A stretch of 64,000 nucleotides of DNA from Halomonas jincaotanensis (GTDB lineage: Bacteria > Pseudomonadota > Gammaproteobacteria > Pseudomonadales > Halomonadaceae). Positions 50,442 to 59,411 of this stretch are shown piece by piece (position 1 is the first letter of the stretch; each line of letters starts with the position of its first letter). The notes under the pieces are model-generated. The model was not told the origin of the DNA. It saw nothing but the letters and a program-made list of their open reading frames with translations, and ran no database searches. Position numbers and translations under genes: made by a program. The stretch spans positions 154,596 to 218,595 of the forward strand of contig NZ_JAHCLU010000007.1 in assembly GCF_018448785.1 (NCBI RefSeq), given 5' to 3'.

Positions 50442-51012
50442 TTGAGCGGCCTCCGCCGGTAAACACTATGCTCAGATGAACCAGTACCCTTCCGACCCCT
50501 GAAAGGGCGAGCACGGCGAAACCGATCGGAAGGATCGCTTTCACTAGATACCTGTCGGTGAGACCACCGTAATTGGACTGCTCCCCGGTCGCGTATGAGT
50601 AGGTCACGTAATCGAGGCTCAGCCAGCCTATGATTGCGCAGAATGGCAGCAGGAAAAGCAGGTCGCCAACCAAGTTGACCAGCGCCATCCCGCGCGGGGA
50701 GAACTTCGCGGAGATCATGTCGACCTGAACATGCGCGTTGCGTGCCAGGGCATAGGACATACCCAGCATCACGATGATCGCCTGAAGATGCCACTGCAGT
50801 TCGGAAAGCGCTGTCAGCGTGAGGTCAGAGCCGAAGAGAGGCAGGTCAGCCTCCCAACTCGCGATCTGACCAATACCCATGAGCGATCCGACGACCGCCA
50901 GCAGGACCAGTGCCATCATCGGGAGGAGCAGCCAGGCGGCGACACGGCCGGGCCATGCACTCGCCTCGACGAGCGCATGGCCGACCCGCTCCAGAATGGA
51001 ACGTTCGGTCAT
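50434..51012 (-). CDS. dctQ: TRAP transporter small permease (DctQ)
   Basis: 192 residues with four transmembrane helices (about 22-44, 70-85, 105-125 and 150-172). ELQWHLQAIIVMLGMSYALARNAHVQVDMISAKFSPRGMALVNLVGDLLFLLPFCAIIGWLS contains the HVQVD block that identifies DctQ. It stabilises the large permease. Starts seven bases after the DctP stop. Confidence 0.9.
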   Translation of the reverse strand: MTERSILERVGHALVEASAWPGRVAAWLLLPMMALVLLAVVGSLMGIGQIASWEADLPLFGSDLTLTALSELQWHLQAIIVMLGMSYALARNAHVQVDMISAKFSPRGMALVNLVGDLLFLLPFCAIIGWLSLDYVTYSYATGEQSNYGGLTDRYLVKAILPIGFAVLALSGVGRVLVHLSIVFTGGGRSNG

Positions 51013-51019
51013 TTATCCG

Positions 51020-52057
51020 TCACTCCGCAGGGTCTGGCATGGCCTGAAGAGACGTCCAGATCTCGGCCTTGGCGAGATAGTCCTGGATCGACTGATACGC
51101 CTCGGCAAAGATCTCATCCTCGGCCGCCTGCTCTTCCAGCACTTCTTTCGAGGCGGCACGCAGCGCTTCGAGAACTTCGTCGGGGAACCGCTTGGTTTCG
51201 ACACCCTGCGCGCGGAACTCCTCGATGATGGCACCCTGTGTCTCGGGCACCGCAGCCAGCGACCAGGTCACCGTGGCCTTGCATGCCAGCATGATCTGAT
51301 CCTGGGTCTGCTGGTCGAAGCCGTTCCAGACATCCATGTTCATGATCAGCGAGTTCCAACTCGCGGGCTGGTGCCACCCGGGGAAATAGTAATAGTCGGC
51401 GATCTCCGCGAACCCGATGTCCTTGTCAACGACCGGAAGTGAGAATTCCGTGGCGTCGATGCGACCACGCTCCAACGCGACGTAAAGTTCACCGCCGGGA
51501 ATGAGCTGGGTAGACACGCCAAGCTTGTTGAGAACCTGTCCGCCCATGCCAGAAATCCGCATGTTCAGGCCTTCGAGATCCTCGACGCTGTTGATTTCCT
51601 TGTTGAACCAGCCGCCCGGCTCGGGGGCCGTCACATGACAGGGCAGCAGCTTGATGTTGAGGGGATCATAGGCCTTCTGGACGATTTCCATGCCGCCCCC
51701 TTCCCACATCCATCCGACAAAGAGATCCGGCCCTGGGCCAAACGGCATGGAGCCCGCCAGCGAGGCCACCGGAATCGTGCCGCCCCAATAGCCGACGTAA
51801 TCCCATCCAGCCGGAATCGCGCCGGTACTCACCTGATTGAGCACCTCGAGCGCCGGCACCAGATCGCCCGCACCATGCACCTCCAGCTTGACCTCGCCGC
51901 CGGTTGCGGTCTCGATGTTCTTGGCCAGAACCTCAGCACCCTCCCCCAGAAATGCGAGATTCTTCGGAAACGTGCTCGCTACATCAAGCGTCTCGGCGTG
52001 CGCCGGGAATGTGGTGGCCACAGCAGCCGCAGCCATTAAAGTTGCCCTGAATTTCAT
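51020..52057 (-). CDS. dctP: TRAP transporter solute-binding protein (DctP family)
   Basis: 345 residues from ATG 52057: MKFRATLMAAAAVATTFPAHA is a clear Sec signal peptide. The mature protein has FPKNLAFLGEGAEVLAKNIETATGGEVKLEVHGAGDLVPALEVLNQVSTGAI, then FNKEINSVEDLEGLNMRISGMGGQVLNKLGVSTQLIPGGELYVALERGRIDATEF, the DctP core with the ligand-binding Arg in LNMRISG. The YWGG and GFGPGPDL-type loops place it with the group that binds hydroxy- or keto-acids. The reductase nearby makes mevalonate a candidate ligand, unproven. Confidence 0.92.
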   Translation of the reverse strand: MKFRATLMAAAAVATTFPAHAETLDVASTFPKNLAFLGEGAEVLAKNIETATGGEVKLEVHGAGDLVPALEVLNQVSTGAIPAGWDYVGYWGGTIPVASLAGSMPFGPGPDLFVGWMWEGGGMEIVQKAYDPLNIKLLPCHVTAPEPGGWFNKEINSVEDLEGLNMRISGMGGQVLNKLGVSTQLIPGGELYVALERGRIDATEFSLPVVDKDIGFAEIADYYYFPGWHQPASWNSLIMNMDVWNGFDQQTQDQIMLACKATVTWSLAAVPETQGAIIEEFRAQGVETKRFPDEVLEALRAASKEVLEEQAAEDEIFAEAYQSIQDYLAKAEIWTSLQAMPDPAE

Positions 52058-52191
52058 CTTGTTGGTTCTCCCTTCGTGCTGCCCGGCCATGCCGGGCGGG
52101 TAGTGATCGTCGATGCAGGGGCTGGCTTGACTTCTATAGACCCGAACTGCAATCTGCGATCTCAGATCAAAGATACCCAACGAAACTCGAT
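52058..52191. promoter_or_regulatory. divergent control region of the HMG-CoA reductase cluster
   Basis: A TTGACT near 52127 may be a -35 box for the rightward genes. An 11-bp perfect palindrome GATCTCAGATC lies at 52158-52168, nested in a wider ATCTG-(6)-CAGAT dyad. A 7-bp hairpin GCCCGGC-CAT-GCCGGGC at 52081-52097 falls in the leader of dctP. The GntR protein encoded at 52192 is the likely binder of the palindrome. Confidence 0.45.
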
Positions 52192-52917
52192 ATGCAAGAC
52201 GTTTCTGCATCTCATCCAACGTTGAATGGCGGCAATCTCAGGCGGGAAAGCCTGCAACAGCAGGTCTTTGAAAACCTGCGGAGCGCGATCATGTCAGGGG
52301 CTTTCCGACCAGGCGAAGTGCTGTCCAGCCGGGCCCTTGCGGAGCAAATGGGTGTCAGCGCGATGCCCGTCCGCGAGGCGCTCACCCGCTTGACGACCGA
52401 AGGTGTTCTGGAAAACACGTCAAGCCGAACGCTCCGCCTTCGAGCACTCCGGCCGCAGGATTTCGATGAAATCACGTCCATCCGCCTTGAAATAGAAGGA
52501 ATGGCCGCCGAACGCGCATGCGCCGAAATGACGGCCAAAGACCTCATCGGCATTCGCAACCTCAACGACGACCTCACTGTCGCCGCCTTTAGTGGTGACG
52601 TCGATTGGTATCTTGGGGCCAATGCGGCCTTTCACGCGGCGATCTACAAGGTCTCTGGTTGGCCGCTTCTGGTCGGGATGATCGAACGTCTCTGGCTGAT
52701 GGTCGGACCGTCGATCCGCATCAGCGTCCCGGATTGCGCGCACATGGCCACGTCACAATACTTTCATGATCAGATCATGGCCGCTCTCGACGTGGGGGAC
52801 GGCAAGGCGGTGCGCGAGGCCATCGTCGATGACATCAGAACCGCCGCGAAAGACATTCGCGCCTTTCTCGATCCCGACAAAAAACAATCATTAATAAGAG
52901 AGGTATCAAAACCATGA
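52192..52917 (+). CDS. GntR family transcriptional regulator, FCD subfamily
   Basis: 241 residues. Winged helix-turn-helix LQQQVFENLRSAIMSGAFRPGEVLSSRALAEQMGVSAMPVREALTRLTTEGVL (15-70) plus an all-helical FCD domain (EITSIRLEIEGMAAERACAEM, NAAFHAAIYKVSG with metal-site residues, FHDQIMAALDVGD). First gene of the rightward arm, overlapping the SDR start by four bases. Probably represses both arms until the pathway acid binds. Confidence 0.92.
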   Translation: MQDVSASHPTLNGGNLRRESLQQQVFENLRSAIMSGAFRPGEVLSSRALAEQMGVSAMPVREALTRLTTEGVLENTSSRTLRLRALRPQDFDEITSIRLEIEGMAAERACAEMTAKDLIGIRNLNDDLTVAAFSGDVDWYLGANAAFHAAIYKVSGWPLLVGMIERLWLMVGPSIRISVPDCAHMATSQYFHDQIMAALDVGDGKAVREAIVDDIRTAAKDIRAFLDPDKKQSLIREVSKP

Positions 52918-53693
52918 CATCACCCTCCTCCCTCATCCCACCACCGGGGCTGCGCGTCCTGATTACGGCAGGGGCCGCCGGTATCGGCAAGGCGATCGCC
53001 GACGATTTTGCCGCTGCGGGTGCCAGGGTTCATATCTCGGATGTGAATGCCGAGGCTGTTGCCGAGGCCTGCTCGGACCAGATCAGCGGAACGGTCGCCG
53101 ATGCGTCCGACGAGGCCGCCACGCGCCAACTCCTTGTCGATGCGCGCGCACAGCTGGGCGGGCTAGATGTCGTCGTGGCGAACGCCGGCATTGAGGGGCC
53201 GACCGCCACCATCGGTGATATCAGCGCCGAGGACTGGGATCGCGCGCTCGATATCAATCTGCGCGGCGCCTACCTCGCAGCACGCTTTGCGGCGGATGAT
53301 CTGATCGCAAGCCAGGGCAGCTTCATTGCTATCGCTTCGGTCGCGGGTCGCTTGCCTTTTGCCTATCGCACGCCCTACGCCGCCTCCAAGTGGGGCGTGA
53401 TCGGCCTTGCGAAAAGCCTCGCATCCGAACTCGGGCCGCAGGGTGTGCGTGCCAATGCCATCCTGCCCGGCATCGTCGAAGGCCCAAGAATCGATCGAGT
53501 CATCAATGCCCGTGCGGAACGTCTTGGTCTTTCCTACGACGAAATGCGCGAACGCAACCTCCAAAAAGTAGCCCTCCGGCGCATGGTCAGCCCGCATGAC
53601 ATCGCCTCGATGTGTCTGTTTCTCAACACGCCGGGCGGCGCGAACATAACCGGACAGGCGCTAAGCGTATGCGCCGGGGTGGAGACGCTGTAA
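52914..53693 (+). CDS. short-chain dehydrogenase/reductase
   Basis: 259 residues, ATGA overlap with the GntR gene. It has TAGAAGIGKAIADDFAAAGARVHISDVN, VVANAGIEGP (NAG variant), Ser in IASVAGRLPFAYRTP and YAASKWGVIGLAKSLA, and ITGQALSVCAGVETL at the end in place of the usual DGG. A proper SDR in the style of 3-oxoacyl-ACP or sugar dehydrogenases. Substrate unknown; translationally coupled to the next gene. Confidence 0.88.
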   Translation: MTSPSSLIPPPGLRVLITAGAAGIGKAIADDFAAAGARVHISDVNAEAVAEACSDQISGTVADASDEAATRQLLVDARAQLGGLDVVVANAGIEGPTATIGDISAEDWDRALDINLRGAYLAARFAADDLIASQGSFIAIASVAGRLPFAYRTPYAASKWGVIGLAKSLASELGPQGVRANAILPGIVEGPRIDRVINARAERLGLSYDEMRERNLQKVALRRMVSPHDIASMCLFLNTPGGANITGQALSVCAGVETL

Positions 53694-54646
53694 TGACCAA
53701 CAATCTGAAAGCGGCAATCATAGGCAGCGGCCTTATCGGCTGTGGGTGGGCCGTGGCATTCGCGCGCGGCGGATGCAACGTCGCGCTGTTCGATCAGAAC
53801 GCCGATGCAGCACAACAGGCGAAAGGGATGCTGGCACGACTTGCGGCCGAACTAGAAACGGCCGGCATGCTCGACGGGCAAACGGCCGAGAGCATCACTG
53901 AACGCGTCCACATCGCCGCCGATCTGGACGAAGCGCTCGACGGGGCTGTCCACGTCCAGGAGAACGTGCCCGAAAAACTGGATATCAAGAAGGCGGTCTT
54001 TTCCGAACTGGACACGCGCGCGCCACGCGACGCCATTCTTGCCAGCTCAACCTCGGCGCTCCTGCCCTCCGCCTTTACGGAGCACCTTTCGGGGCGCGAC
54101 CGTTGCCTCGTCGCGCATCCGATCAATCCGCCCAGCCTAATCCGCGCGGTGGAGATAGTGCCGGCCCCCTGGACCAGTGCCTCCGCAATGGACCGTTGTG
54201 TGGACCTCATGGACCGCATCGGCCAGAAACCCATCCGCATGCAACGCGAGATCGACGGATTCATCATGAACCGGTTGCAAGGAGCGCTGCTGCAAGAGGC
54301 GTTCCGCCTAGTAGCGGACGGGATCGCCACACCAGAGGACGTGGATACCGGGCTGCGCGACGGGCTTGCACCCCGTTGGGCGCTTCTGGGGCCGTTCGAG
54401 ACAATTGACCTGAACGCACCCGGCGGCGTGCGTGACTATGTCGCGCGCTACGGCCCGATGTACACGAAGATCGCCGAAACGCAGCGTGAAACCGCCGACT
54501 GGACAGGCCAAACGCTTGATGAGGTCGAAGAAGCAAGACGCAAACATTTGCCACTCGACCGCATCCCCGCGGCGCAGGCAGAGCGTGACAGCCGGCTTGT
54601 GGAGATGATGAAGCATCTCAGAACCAACGCCCGGAAATCAGAATGA
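53693..54646 (+). CDS. 3-hydroxyacyl-CoA dehydrogenase-family, lambda-crystallin/L-carnitine dehydrogenase-like
   Basis: 317 residues from ATG 53693 in TAATG, sharing a base with the previous stop. The Rossmann motif is AIIGSGLIGCGWAVAFARGG. VQENVPEKLDIKKAVFSELD, SSTSALLPS and AHPINPPSLIRAVEIVPAPWT carry the family's catalytic Ser/His-Glu region. GFIMNRLQGALLQEAFRLVADGIATPEDVDTGLRDGLAPRWALLGPFETIDLNAPGGV is typical of L-gulonate 3-dehydrogenase (lambda-crystallin) and carnitine dehydrogenases. With the following BKACE enzyme it could make a beta-keto acid and cleave it, as in carnitine breakdown. Confidence 0.9.
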   Translation: MTNNLKAAIIGSGLIGCGWAVAFARGGCNVALFDQNADAAQQAKGMLARLAAELETAGMLDGQTAESITERVHIAADLDEALDGAVHVQENVPEKLDIKKAVFSELDTRAPRDAILASSTSALLPSAFTEHLSGRDRCLVAHPINPPSLIRAVEIVPAPWTSASAMDRCVDLMDRIGQKPIRMQREIDGFIMNRLQGALLQEAFRLVADGIATPEDVDTGLRDGLAPRWALLGPFETIDLNAPGGVRDYVARYGPMYTKIAETQRETADWTGQTLDEVEEARRKHLPLDRIPAAQAERDSRLVEMMKHLRTNARKSE

Positions 54647-54659
54647 CTGGAGGTCAAAC

Positions 54660-55595
54660 ATGCCCAAAACTACCCGCAAGGTCATCATAAGCTGTGCCGT
54701 TACCGGTGCAATTCACACCCCCTCGATGTCGCCGCATCTTCCGGTGACACCCGAACAGATCACCACCGACAGCCTTGCCGCCGTCGAGGCTGGCGCGACG
54801 ATCCTGCACCTGCATGCACGCGATCCTGAAACCGGTCGGCCCACGCAGGACCCCGATGCGTTCCGCGCCTTCCTGCCCCAGCTAAAGCAGGCGACCGATG
54901 CAGTTCTGAACCTCACGACAGGCGGCAGCCCTCACATGAGTGTCGAGGAACGCATGCGCCCGGCCGCAGAACTGAAACCCGAGGTCGCCTCGCTCAATAT
55001 GGGATCGATGAATTTCGGCCTTTATCCGATGCTGGACCGCTTCACGGAGTTCAAGCACGACTGGGAGCGTCAGCATCTCGAAAACAGCCGCGACCTGGTG
55101 TTCAAGAACACCTTTTCCGATATCGAGCACATTCTGCGAACCGGCAACGCCAATGGCACCCGTTTCGAATTCGAATGCTACGACACCAGCCATCTCTACA
55201 CCCTCGCACATTTCGTGGATCGCGGCCTGGTCGAGGCGCCGTTTCTCGTGCAGACGGTGTTCGGCCTTCTTGGCGGCATTGGCGCCCACCCCGAGGATGT
55301 AGCACACATGAAGCGCACGGCCGACCGCCTCTTCGGGGATGCCTATGTCTGGTCTGTGCTCGGTGCTGGGCGCAACCAGATGCCGGTCGCCGCCCAGGCG
55401 GCGGCACAGGGCGGCAACGTCCGGGTCGGACTCGAGGATTCCATCTGGATTTCACCGGGCAAACTCGCCGAAAGCAACGCCGATCAGGTGCGCAAGGCAC
55501 GCGAACTTCTTGCAGGTCTAAGCCTCGAAGTCGCCACGCCGGACGAGGCGCGCCAGATGCTCGACCTGAAAGGTGGCGGCAATGTCGCATTCTGA
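54660..55595 (+). CDS. beta-keto acid cleavage enzyme (BKACE, DUF849 family)
   Basis: 311 residues. KVIISCAVTGAIHTPSMSPHLPVTPEQITTDSLAAVEAGATILHLHARDPETGRPTQDP contains the zinc-binding HLHARD motif; NLTTGGSPHMSVEER and the late FLVQTVFGLLGGIGAHPEDVAHM and NVRVGLEDSIW are also diagnostic. These enzymes condense a beta-keto acid with acetyl-CoA and split it to acetoacetyl-CoA plus a shorter acid (the kce reaction in lysine fermentation and the dehydrocarnitine reaction). Fits directly after the hydroxyacyl dehydrogenase: oxidise, then cleave. Confidence 0.92.
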   Translation: MPKTTRKVIISCAVTGAIHTPSMSPHLPVTPEQITTDSLAAVEAGATILHLHARDPETGRPTQDPDAFRAFLPQLKQATDAVLNLTTGGSPHMSVEERMRPAAELKPEVASLNMGSMNFGLYPMLDRFTEFKHDWERQHLENSRDLVFKNTFSDIEHILRTGNANGTRFEFECYDTSHLYTLAHFVDRGLVEAPFLVQTVFGLLGGIGAHPEDVAHMKRTADRLFGDAYVWSVLGAGRNQMPVAAQAAAQGGNVRVGLEDSIWISPGKLAESNADQVRKARELLAGLSLEVATPDEARQMLDLKGGGNVAF

Positions 55596-56340
55596 TACCG
55601 GTCCCGTGGTGGTTACGGGCGGCGGTCGCGGCATCGGCGCCGCGACCGTCCTGTTGCTCGCCCAGTGTGGGCGGCCCGTCGTGTTTTCCTATGCCTCCAA
55701 TTCAAACGCGGCTCAGGCTCTGACAGATCGTGTGAAAGCGGCGGGAGGCACGGCCCTCGCCGTGCAGGGGGATGTAGCGAACGAAGAGGCGATCACGACC
55801 CTGTTCGAGGTCTGCAGGAAAAGTTTCGGTGTGCCGACCGGCGTATTTGCCAATGCCGGCATCACCGGCCCGTCCACGCGACTGGAGGACCTCGAACCAG
55901 CTGACCTGCGCCGCGTGCTCGATGTCAACGTGATCGGCACGGCCCTGACGGTGCAAGCCGCCACACGGCTCATGTCGACCAGACGTGGCGGCGCTGGCGG
56001 AGCGATGGTCCTGATGTCGAGCCGCGCCGCAGCTCTTGGCGGTGGCAATGAATGGATTCAATACGCGGCCTCGAAAGGCGCGGTCAGTTCGATGACGATC
56101 GGTCTTGCAAAGGAGCTCGGCAGCGACGGCATTCGCGTGAACGCCGTCGCTCCGGGCCTGATCGACACGGAGATACACGCGGCTGCGGGTTTGGCCGACC
56201 GCCTTGCAACCAAAACAAACGACGTGCCGCTCGGCCGCATCGGACGCGCGGATGAGGTGGCAGCCGCCGTATCATGGCTGCTATCCGATGCTGCGTCCTA
56301 CGTCAGCGGCGCAATCCTCGATATCTCCGCGGGCCGCTAA
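55582..56340 (+). CDS. short-chain dehydrogenase/reductase
   Basis: 252 residues from ATG 55582 (MSHSDTGPVVVTGGGRGIGAATVLLLAQCG), overlapping the BKACE gene by 14 bases; the frame begins at a GTG three codons earlier, which is less likely. GGGRGIG, FANAGITGP, MSSRAAALGGGNEWIQYAASKGAV with complete S-Y-K, and VSGAILDISAGR (DGG replaced by SAG). Last gene of the rightward operon. Three SDRs in one cluster suggest several oxidations or stereoisomer handling. Confidence 0.88.
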   Translation: MSHSDTGPVVVTGGGRGIGAATVLLLAQCGRPVVFSYASNSNAAQALTDRVKAAGGTALAVQGDVANEEAITTLFEVCRKSFGVPTGVFANAGITGPSTRLEDLEPADLRRVLDVNVIGTALTVQAATRLMSTRRGGAGGAMVLMSSRAAALGGGNEWIQYAASKGAVSSMTIGLAKELGSDGIRVNAVAPGLIDTEIHAAAGLADRLATKTNDVPLGRIGRADEVAAAVSWLLSDAASYVSGAILDISAGR

Positions 56341-56379
56341 TCCATTTATTGGCTGCCCTACAGAGGCGCCCGCAACCGA

Positions 56380-56575
56380 GACACTCCACGCGTCATAATC
56401 CCCGCAATACCCTAGGTCGACGTGGCCGGGGAGGGCCTTGAGCCAGTCATTGAGCGCGCCCTGCGCCTAGTCATGCCTGCGGTAGCAAAACAGGGTATCG
56501 CGGCGCCAAGTGTCCGGCAGGATCGCCAGCAAGTCCCACCACCGATCCATAACGGCCACGTTCTCGATGATCATG
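56380..56575 (-). pseudogene. fragment of an unidentified protein
   Basis: One minus-strand frame reads MIIENVAVMDRWWDLLAILPDTWRRDTLFCYRRHD, a TAG, then AQGALNDWLKALPGHVDLGYCGDYDAWSVS. The sequence is protein-like on both sides of the stop. No family recognised. The rest of 56341-56700 holds nothing recognisable. Confidence 0.3.
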
Positions 56576-56779
56576 ACGCGACGGCAGGTTTCAGGGGCCC
56601 TACACCTACGTACCTGGTTCAGTACTTACTTGCCTGACCTGATCTACCATCGAGGGGGTATCTTGGTGCAGATAGCGCATCTTGGTGAAATGAAGAATGG
56701 TCTCCGCTTCTTGGACGATGTTCAGATCCTGGCTACCATCGGGGCCCTCAATCCCAAGGGCATTCGACGACTGGCGCTC

Positions 56780-57533
56780 GATACGCAGGACAATCCATGA
56801 GTGCCTGACGCTGCTGGAGAGCGGGGGGCTTGAGTACCGCCCGGCTTCCTTTAGTCCGCATGCCTTTCGCGAGCTACACATCGAGCAAGGGCCGGTGCTG
56901 GAACAGTTAGGCAAACCGGTGGGGATTGTCAGTGGAATCCAGAGAGTCAACTGGTATTGCATCGAGGTCGAGGGCGTGGCCAATCATGCCGGCACCTCGC
57001 CGCGTCAGGCGCGCCGGGACGCGTTCGACGGTGCCCATGAGCTGGTGTCCGCGCTCAAGGCAGCGATTCGGGAACAAGATGATGATCTGCGCTTCACCAT
57101 CGGCAAGTTTTCTCTGTGGCCCGATGCCGTCAACACCATTGCCTAGCGAGCCACTTTCGCCATCGATCTGCGCCATCCCAACCAACAGGTGCTGGATGCG
57201 CTCGATAGCCGTTTCCATGCCCTGGCCGAGGAGGAGTGGAGCGGCTGTGAAGTCTCCCTTGAGGTGACCTCACGAGTGTCACCGGTGGCATTTCCCGAGT
57301 ATCTGTTGGCCGTCCTTCGCGAGAGCGCCGGCAGTGTCTGCGCCGGAGCGCCGGAACTTCTCTCCGGGGCCTTCCATGATGCCATCCACCTGGCCCATGT
57401 ATGTCCGACGGCCATGCTTTTCACGCCCTGCCGAGCGGGCATCAGCCATCATCCCGATAAGTATATCGAACGTCATGATGCCGACATTCCTGCACGTGTA
57501 CTGGCCGAGGTGGCATTACACTTGTTGGCCTGA
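56780..57533 (+). pseudogene. M20-type Zn-dependent amidohydrolase, truncated and with an internal TAG
   Basis: One frame reads IHECLTLLESGGLEYRPASFSPHAFRELHIEQGPVLEQLGKPVGIVSGIQ, NHAGTSPRQARRDAFDGAHELVSALKAAI, DAVNTIA, stop TAG (57144-57146), then ATFAIDLRHPNQQVLDAL through CAGAPELLSGAFHDAIHLAHVCPTAMLF to the end at 57533. These blocks (ELHIEQGP, NHAGTxPMxxRxDA, the G-A-x-HDA end) belong to allantoate amidohydrolase/N-carbamoyl-amino acid hydrolases. The N-terminal metal site (GSHxDTV, GGxxDG) is missing. Inactive, though a stop-codon readthrough of only one codon would join the second part. Confidence 0.75.
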
Positions 57534-57597
57534 CCGGCCGGTTGTCGCATTGGATGTTCATCCTCACTTCTTAACCGCACTCTCAAGAAGGCCCGCC

Positions 57598-58998
57598 ATG
57601 CATACCTCCCCGATCTTTCTTCCGCTGAAAGAACAGCATATCCGGCTGCGCGCCGGCTCGCTGAATGCTGTTCAGCTTGCCGACGCAGCGATCGACCACC
57701 ATGCCAGTCGCGGTGGCCACGATCACGCTTACCTGACCTGGAATGGCGAGGCTGCCAGAGAAACGGCTCGGGCAACCGACAGCGTGCTTGCCTGCGGCGG
57801 TGACACGGGGCCTATGATGGGGATTCCAGTGTCGATCAAGGACATCTTTGCGGTGCCAGGACTGCCGACCTATGCCGGTTCCGCCCGACGATTGCCGCGA
57901 CACTGGGAGGAGCCTGGTCCCATGGTCTCGGCGCTACTGAGACAATTGCCAAGTGTGATGGGCAAGACCCACAGCGTGGAGTTCGCCTTCGGCGGCCTGG
58001 GCACCAATGCCCACTGGGGAGCACCTCGGAACCCCTGGGATAGCGTCAACCACCGGACACCCGGCGGGTCCAGTGCCGGTGCAGGGGTATCGCTGGTCAA
58101 CGGCACGGCCAGCCTGGCGTTGGGGACTGACACCGCAGGCTCGGTACGTGTGCCTGCCTCAATGACCGGCGTGGCAGGTCTCAAGACTACGGTTGGACGC
58201 TGGTCGACGGCGCAGATCGTTCCGTTGTCCTCTACATTGGACACGCCTGGGCTGCTGACCCGCAGTGTCGACGATCTGGCCTTTACTTTCGATGCGCTGG
58301 ACGGCTCCCTGACAACTCGATTCTGCAGCGTTCCGCAGCGCCCGTCATTGGCCGATCTGACTTTCGGGGTACCGGAGGCCTATTTCTGGGAGGACTGCAG
58401 CCCGGGCATCGCCGAGTCTGTTCAGGCCGCGATTCGTCAGCTTGAAGCCGCGGGTGCCCGCATCGTGAGCCTCGATCTACCACGTACGGATGAGGCCTTC
58501 ACCCTGTTTCAGCAGGGCGGGCTTGCGGCAGTTGAGTTGGCGGCCTTTCTAAAGACCCAGCTACCTGAGGCCATCGACTGCCTGGATCCCAATGTGGCGG
58601 CTAGGGTCAAGGCAGCCGACGATATCCCCGGCTGGGAGTATGTCCGGCGCTGCGATGTGCTCAAGTCGCTGTCAGCAAGCGCAGCTAATCATCTGACGCA
58701 TGTTGATGCACTGTTGACCCCGACCGTGACATTGACCCCGCCGACCTTGGAAAGCCTCAAGTCGGAGGGGGCCTATACCAAGGCCAACATGCAAGCCCTG
58801 CGCAATACGGTGGTGGGGAACTTCATGAGTCTCTGTGGACTGACGTTGCCTGTGGGAAAGGACGATGCCGGCATGCCCGTGGGCTTACAGGTGCTGGCCG
58901 GGCCCTGGCAGGACGCGCGGCTGCTAGCCATCGGCCAGGCCATCGAGGCCGAGCTGGGTAATAGCCTGGCCATTCTCGGGGCCCCTCCGGCCCCGTGA
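57598..58998 (+). CDS. amidase signature family hydrolase
   Basis: 466 residues from ATG 57598, with AAGAAGG upstream; the longer frame enters the M20 pseudogene and is rejected. The Ser-Ser-Lys triad is visible: Lys in GIPVSIKDIFAVPGLPTYAGS, cis-Ser in RTPGGSSAGAGVSLV and nucleophile Ser in LGTDTAGSVRVPASMTGVAGLKTTVGRW. LTLPVGKDDAGMPVGLQVLAGPWQDARLLAIGQAIE is the family's C-terminal block. It hydrolyses an amide (or acts like GatA); placed after a dead M20 amidohydrolase, it may once have belonged to an amide/ureide pathway. Appears intact. Confidence 0.9.
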   Translation: MHTSPIFLPLKEQHIRLRAGSLNAVQLADAAIDHHASRGGHDHAYLTWNGEAARETARATDSVLACGGDTGPMMGIPVSIKDIFAVPGLPTYAGSARRLPRHWEEPGPMVSALLRQLPSVMGKTHSVEFAFGGLGTNAHWGAPRNPWDSVNHRTPGGSSAGAGVSLVNGTASLALGTDTAGSVRVPASMTGVAGLKTTVGRWSTAQIVPLSSTLDTPGLLTRSVDDLAFTFDALDGSLTTRFCSVPQRPSLADLTFGVPEAYFWEDCSPGIAESVQAAIRQLEAAGARIVSLDLPRTDEAFTLFQQGGLAAVELAAFLKTQLPEAIDCLDPNVAARVKAADDIPGWEYVRRCDVLKSLSASAANHLTHVDALLTPTVTLTPPTLESLKSEGAYTKANMQALRNTVVGNFMSLCGLTLPVGKDDAGMPVGLQVLAGPWQDARLLAIGQAIEAELGNSLAILGAPPAP

Positions 58999-59056
58999 TA
59001 TCGGCGTGACACGGTCACGGCATCCGGTGCCCCTTCAGCGTTAGAGGCGTGCAGGT

Positions 59057-59369
59057 ATGACCGAGCTCGATAACACTACCATTGACGCCTTCCAAGCTCA
59101 GGTTGCCCGAGGCGAAATGTGAGGACCTCGACTGGTGGCATGCCTGCCAGGCACGGATCAAGGCGCTTGAAGCTGATGTGCAGGCCTGGGAGTACCTCAT
59201 GCCACCGACCTCGACTTCGATCCTGACGGGACCGGGGCAGCTGCTGCGCAGTGTCCCGGTGATCATAAAGGACATTATCGACACCGGCGAGATGCAGACC
59301 TCCTGGTGGGCCGGGGGCTATCTCGTCTCGCCGGGTGCCGTCATGCTCGTAGCGGTTGTCAGGTCTTGA
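59057..59369 (+). pseudogene. amidase family, N-terminal fragment
   Basis: ATG 59057 opens MTELDNTTIDAFQAQVARGEM and stops; a shifted frame continues CQARIKALEADVQAWEYLMP, then RSVPVIIKDIIDTGEMQTSWW. This is the start of an amidase (xARIxALExxVxAW, GIPVGIKDIIDTADMPT). The catalytic Ser region never follows. Different from the intact amidase just upstream, so not a simple duplicate. Confidence 0.6.
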
Positions 59370-59411
59370 CGGTGACAGAGCAGCCAGCCGATCATGGTTT
59401 CCGCGCACCCC

